The notes under the pieces were generated by a model. That model did not search any database. It saw nothing but the letters and a program-made list of their open reading frames with translations, and was not told where the DNA came from. DNA of 64,000 nucleotides, from positions 1-64,000 of the forward strand of contig CACWPS010000007.1 of NCBI GenBank assembly GCA_902762875.1, given 5' to 3'. The translations under genes were made by a program, and so were the position numbers. Origin of the DNA: Oscillospiraceae bacterium (lineage in GTDB: Bacteria > Bacillota > Clostridia > Oscillospirales > Acutalibacteraceae). Each line of letters opens with the position of its first letter. Position 1 is the first letter of the stretch. Of the stretch, positions 60,412 to 64,000 are shown in pieces.

Positions 60412-62571
60412 ATGTTTGAAAATGCAAAATGGATAACCCGTAAACCTTGGCTTGAATGGAGAATGCCCTCCTACGAAGAATTACCTCCCGCACCGTATCT
60501 TACAAAAAGCTTTTATATTGAAAAATCGGTTGCTTCTGCCACTCTTAATATAGTTGCATACGGTCAGGGCGCATATTTCATCAACGGTAAAAGAATACCT
60601 GATTCATATTTGCCTACAATGCACTCCTTAACCGATAAAACTCTGGTTTATAACTCATACGATATAACTGGGGATATAAAGCACGGAAAGAACAAGCTCG
60701 GCGTTGCAATCGGCAACGATTTTCAAACGAACCATTCAAATCCGTACAGAGGCTATGTCAGAATGATAGCACAGCTTGATATTACTTATAAGGACGGTAC
60801 TGCTCAGCAGATAGTAAGTAATACAAGCTGGAAAACTGCCGATTCGCCGATACTTTTTGATATGCGCCGTTGCGGTGAAAAATTTGACGCCCGTCTTAAA
60901 ATAAACGGTTGGTGCGACCCTGATTTTGACGACAGTGCTTGGGATAATGCCTTTATCTGCAAGGGCTTAGGCGGTAAATTCCGAAAAAAGATAGTTGAAC
61001 CCATACGAATCATACGGCTGATTAGGGGAACTGAAATTGAAAAAGGCTTATTCGATTTCGGCACAAACACCGCAGGCTGGGCACGCATAAATGTTAAAGG
61101 AAAATCAGGAAACGAAATAGTTATTAAATACTCCGAAAGATTAACCGACGATAATAAGAATGTTGATCAAGAATCAATTACAAACGGCGGTTCACATAAG
61201 GACCAATACATAATGGAGGGAAATCCCGACGGGGAGGAATGGGAGCAGTCCTTCATTTACCACGGCTTCAGATATGTTGAGGTTGAGGGTGAGTATGACG
61301 AAATTACGGTGGACGCCGTAGTTGCATTTACCGATATGCCCCTTACCTCAAGCTTTAGCTGTGATAACGATGTAATCAATAAAATCCATCACGCATGTAT
61401 AAATTCAATACAAACCAACTGCCATGATTTAATGACCGATTGTCCCCACCGTGAGCAAAATTTCTGGACGGGCGACGCAGCAGCAAGCGCTGAAGCTATT
61501 ACGATGTCCTTTGACGCTTATAATATGCTTTCGGAATGGGCAGAGCATTTTAAGGATTCACAGCTTGATGACGGTCAGCTGCCCTGTATAGTTCCGCCCT
61601 TTGGCCGCGCATGGGAATATCTTTTTGCTACAGGCCCCGATTGGGACAGCGCTATAATACACCTGCCGTATTATGCTTACAAATACAGCGGAAGAAGAGA
61701 AATCGTAGATACGCTTTGGGAAAATATGAACAGGCTGCTTAAATATTTTGAAAGCCGCACCGAAAGCAGAATTCTAAATTTCGGTCTTGGTGATTGGGCT
61801 TGCTTTGGTAAGGACGGTGCAATGCACAAGGATATGTGTCCTATAGAAATATCCGATACCTGTTTTTACCGTATAGATGCACTTATGATGGCTGAAATGG
61901 CAGAGGCTACAGGCCGTGACAGCAAGCCTTACTTATTGCTTGCGGATGAAATTAAGGCGGAGTTCAGAAATAAATTTATTATTGACGGTAAATTAACCTC
62001 TGATAATGATACAGCTGTTTCTATGTCTCTCTTTGCCGGAATGTATGAAAAAAACGAGGAACAAGCCGAGGCCGACAGATTAGCAAAGCATATTTCCGAT
62101 AACGGTAAGCGTCTGTTCTGCGGAATACACGGTGTCAGGACAATATTTGATATGCTTACGAAATTCGGGTATACACAGTTTGCGTTTGATGTTGTAACCG
62201 ACGATAAATACCCGGGATATGCTGCGTCTGTTAAGGCAGGGCTTGACACATTGCCCGAAACATTTAATTTCGCATCAAAGGATAAGAGTGGTTTTTTAAG
62301 CCTTAACCACCATTTCTTTTCACATATCAATGCGTGGTTTTATAAAACCCTTGCAGGTATAAGAATTAACGGCTTCGGTTTTGAGGATGTTGTTATTGAA
62401 CCTGTTTTTGTAGAGGGAATTAACGAGCTTACTGCCGAATCTCACGGAATAAAGGTAAGCTACAACAGCAAAGCGGTTAAGGTTACATCGCCTTATCCTT
62501 TCACATTTAAGCAGGGCGGCAATACAGTTTCCTGTCAGAGCGGGGAATATGAGTTTGAAAGGCAAATTTAA
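60412..62571 (+). CDS. GH78-family glycoside hydrolase (alpha-L-rhamnosidase-like)
   Basis: 719-residue cytoplasmic enzyme without signal peptide. The N-terminal beta-sandwich has AYFINGKRIPDSYL and FDFGTNTAGWARINVKG. The (alpha/alpha)6 barrel shows the family signature LMTDCPHREQNFWTGDA (about 340) and ATGPDWDSAIIHLPYYAY. A C-terminal beta domain closes the protein. It probably releases rhamnose or a related sugar from plant glycosides taken up by the cell; substrate is not proven. GAAAGGAT precedes the ATG. Confidence 0.87.
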   Translation: MFENAKWITRKPWLEWRMPSYEELPPAPYLTKSFYIEKSVASATLNIVAYGQGAYFINGKRIPDSYLPTMHSLTDKTLVYNSYDITGDIKHGKNKLGVAIGNDFQTNHSNPYRGYVRMIAQLDITYKDGTAQQIVSNTSWKTADSPILFDMRRCGEKFDARLKINGWCDPDFDDSAWDNAFICKGLGGKFRKKIVEPIRIIRLIRGTEIEKGLFDFGTNTAGWARINVKGKSGNEIVIKYSERLTDDNKNVDQESITNGGSHKDQYIMEGNPDGEEWEQSFIYHGFRYVEVEGEYDEITVDAVVAFTDMPLTSSFSCDNDVINKIHHACINSIQTNCHDLMTDCPHREQNFWTGDAAASAEAITMSFDAYNMLSEWAEHFKDSQLDDGQLPCIVPPFGRAWEYLFATGPDWDSAIIHLPYYAYKYSGRREIVDTLWENMNRLLKYFESRTESRILNFGLGDWACFGKDGAMHKDMCPIEISDTCFYRIDALMMAEMAEATGRDSKPYLLLADEIKAEFRNKFIIDGKLTSDNDTAVSMSLFAGMYEKNEEQAEADRLAKHISDNGKRLFCGIHGVRTIFDMLTKFGYTQFAFDVVTDDKYPGYAASVKAGLDTLPETFNFASKDKSGFLSLNHHFFSHINAWFYKTLAGIRINGFGFEDVVIEPVFVEGINELTAESHGIKVSYNSKAVKVTSPYPFTFKQGGNTVSCQSGEYEFERQI

Positions 62572-63078
62572 TCTGCAAATAAAAAAATCCTATAATTGAC
62601 GGTTGGTACGCCGACCCCCCGAAGTGCACATGTATAACGAGAAGGTTTATATTAATGTTATACGCTCACTGCCTTACGAGGAACAGCATTACAGGCCACT
62701 ATATAAGCGCAGTAAGCAGAGGAGAGAGCTGAATACGCAATGAAAATTGCCGCTAAGGCGGCTTCGGTCACAGTATCGAGAAAAGGCACATCTGACTCTA
62801 TACCGTATTTCAAAGCGTTGAGTTAGTTATTAAAGGCGACTGTTAAATGTCAGCTAATATAAAATTCCAGTTACTTTTAAAGCCTGTTATAAAAGAATAT
62901 CCTTGGGGCTGTACACGACTTAAAACTTAATTCGACTGTTGTAAATGATATTGAGTCTGTAATTTAATCAGAACCGCCGTCGGTATGGAACCCTTGCATC
63001 TTTGCTTTGATAAGGATACAAAGGGATATTACAATACTATATGACAGTGCTATTGAAGATATTGCAAGACATTACGGT
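62572..63078. other. Decayed region with gene fragments
   Basis: No intact gene in about 500 bases. Visible remains are a mannose-6-phosphate isomerase N-terminus (62847-62930). Near 63040-63080 the translation YDSAIEDIARHYGIP resembles part of an SGNH-type hydrolase and runs directly into repeat R3. The rest I cannot explain. Confidence 0.55.
62847..62930 (+). pseudogene. N-terminal fragment of class I mannose-6-phosphate isomerase
   Basis: ATG 62847 opens a frame of 27 codons containing LLLKPVIKEYPWGCTRLK, which matches the typical start of type I ManA (LKPxFKExxWGGTRL). It stops at TAA 62928-62930. The rest of the gene (about 290 codons) is missing. Confidence 0.5.
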
Positions 63079-63209
63079 ATACCGAGATTGAATTCAGGGT
63101 ATTAAGCGTGATTACCCCCGAAGAGTATGAGGGTATGAATACCGCAGAGCTTGGCGATATTATCCATTCCCAAATGAAAACCGCGCTTGACGAGATAAGA
63201 AACAATAAA
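63079..63209 (+). repeat. Direct repeat R3 of the plsC 3' end
   Basis: It starts ATACCGAGATTGAATTC and matches 58724-58854, the last 44 codons of plsC. The stop codon is altered (TAAATAG became TAAACAAG). Directly after it comes the ribosome site of the GH2 gene. Confidence 0.85.
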
Positions 63210-63223
63210 CAAGGAGCGATTTT

Positions 63224-64000
63224 ATGAGCAAAATATTAATTGACAGAGATTGGAAATTTATAAAAGGTGACGAGGGCGGCAGCTTAGCTGCTTCTCATGC
63301 AAAAGGCGGGGCAGGTAACGGCATAACTCAGGCAGAAGGTTTCGATGATTCCAAGTGGGAAAATGTGAATCTTCCGCATGATTATGTTATTGACGGTACG
63401 CCTGTTCCTTCACGAAATCGAGGGGAAGACCTTTCGGCAATTCCTGCAATGGAAACTATGGACAGTATGCTTACGGTAAACGGTTCCTTGGAACGGTGTG
63501 TGTCATGGTATCGCAAGCATCTGTATATTTCAAAGGAGACCTTAGGAAAAAGGGTGTTTGTTCTGTTTGACGGAATTTTCCGTAACAGCACCGTTTTTGT
63601 AAACGGCTTTAATTTAGGTACGCATTTAAGCGGATATACGCCGTTTTTGCTGGATTTGACCGATTTCTTACTGTATGGCGAGGATAATGTTTTAGCTGTC
63701 CGAGTTGACCCTGTTCTTCCCGAGGGCTGGTGGTACGAGGGCGGAGGAATTTACCGTCATGTATGGCTTATAGATGTACCGCAGATATATTCCCTGCCGG
63801 AGGAAACCTTTATTCGAACCGAAATCAACACAGAGTGTAAAACTGCGTGTGTAAGCCTTGAAACTACTATCCATAATTCCTCTGATTCGGATCAAGAAAT
63901 ATCTCTTGCTTACATAATAAAAACCCCTGACGGAACAATTGCCGCAAGAGTCGAAGCGCATGGGGAATGTGCTAAAAATTCCGAAACTGTTTTAAAGACA
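63224..64000 (+). CDS. GH2-family glycoside hydrolase, N-terminal part (cut by window end)
   Basis: Open frame of 259 codons running off the window. MSKILIDRDWKFIKGD starts the sugar-binding domain of GH2 enzymes. NLPHDYVIDG, WYRKHLYISKE, FDGIFRNSTVFVNG, GYTPFLLDLTD and GWWYEGGGIYRHVWL are characteristic of clostridial beta-galactosidase or beta-glucuronidase-like proteins. AAGGAG (63210-63215) precedes ATG 63224. Catalytic residues lie beyond the window, so activity cannot be judged. Confidence 0.85.
   Translation, partial: MSKILIDRDWKFIKGDEGGSLAASHAKGGAGNGITQAEGFDDSKWENVNLPHDYVIDGTPVPSRNRGEDLSAIPAMETMDSMLTVNGSLERCVSWYRKHLYISKETLGKRVFVLFDGIFRNSTVFVNGFNLGTHLSGYTPFLLDLTDFLLYGEDNVLAVRVDPVLPEGWWYEGGGIYRHVWLIDVPQIYSLPEETFIRTEINTECKTACVSLETTIHNSSDSDQEISLAYIIKTPDGTIAARVEAHGECAKNSETVLKT

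Overview
The window reads as chromosomal DNA of a Gram-positive anaerobe of the class Clostridia, probably a gut Oscillospiraceae/Ruminococcaceae-type bacterium. The evidence is purine-rich Shine-Dalgarno sites before nearly every gene, a six-subunit Rnf complex, an LTA-synthase-type sulfatase, LytR-CpsA-Psr and MscS proteins, GTP-type PEP carboxykinase, a BirA-type operator, a choloylglycine-hydrolase-family enzyme and plant-glycan hydrolases. No species can be named from the sequence alone. There is no rRNA, CRISPR array, prophage or replication origin.

Layout. 1-5743: rnfCDGEAB operon plus an RluA-type pseudouridine synthase. 5744-6420: a scar where the first codons of a LysR gene run into a truncated membrane-protein gene. 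6447-7421: rplM-rpsI with promoter and terminator. 7489-16431: a long translation and RNA operon (rimP, nusA, ylxR, ylxQ, infB, rbfA, nrnA, truB, ribF, mscS) behind a leader with two promoters and three terminator-like hairpins. 16574-18599: a compact locus of exported products: a putative 25-codon leader ORF, a secreted beta-rich protein, a 44-residue peptide with a DIVTTS motif, and an acidic lipoprotein. 18600-19110: an island of REP-like hairpins.

19123-28996 is all on the minus strand: LOG, Nudix and LTA-synthase-like genes, a 199-bp MITE-like element, htpG, bioY under a BirA operator, and a sirohaem reductase gene leading a three-gene metal/haem/corrinoid-type ABC importer. 29117-40722: tRNA-Gly(CCC), a bile-salt-hydrolase-family enzyme, citrate synthase, a mutarotase-like protein, tmcAL, ackA-galK, nadE (behind a 14-bp inverted repeat) and PEP carboxykinase. 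40723-42378: a REP-associated tyrosine transposase (RAYT) whose reading frame contains two copies of the REP hairpin, then an XRE regulator. 42632-58857: a lipoprotein/two-component operon, yqhQ-like gene, prmC, recA-recX, rimO-pgsA, cysE-cysS, two methyltransferases, an LCP protein, a CmpB-like membrane protein, a tiny Cys-rich protein and plsC.

58774-64000 is a recent rearrangement zone. The 3' end of plsC is present three times as direct repeats, with a DMT transporter, fragments of GH78 and mannose-6-phosphate isomerase genes, one intact GH78 gene and the start of a GH2 gene between and after them.

Most genes are core metabolism and translation. Rnf couples ferredoxin oxidation to NAD reduction and an ion gradient, while ackA, PEP carboxykinase and citrate synthase fit a fermentative energy economy. 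The best candidates for undescribed biology are the exported-peptide locus (16574-18599), the RAYT that carries its own REP substrate, the rimP leader, the nadE and rimO inverted repeats, and the triplicated plsC tail.
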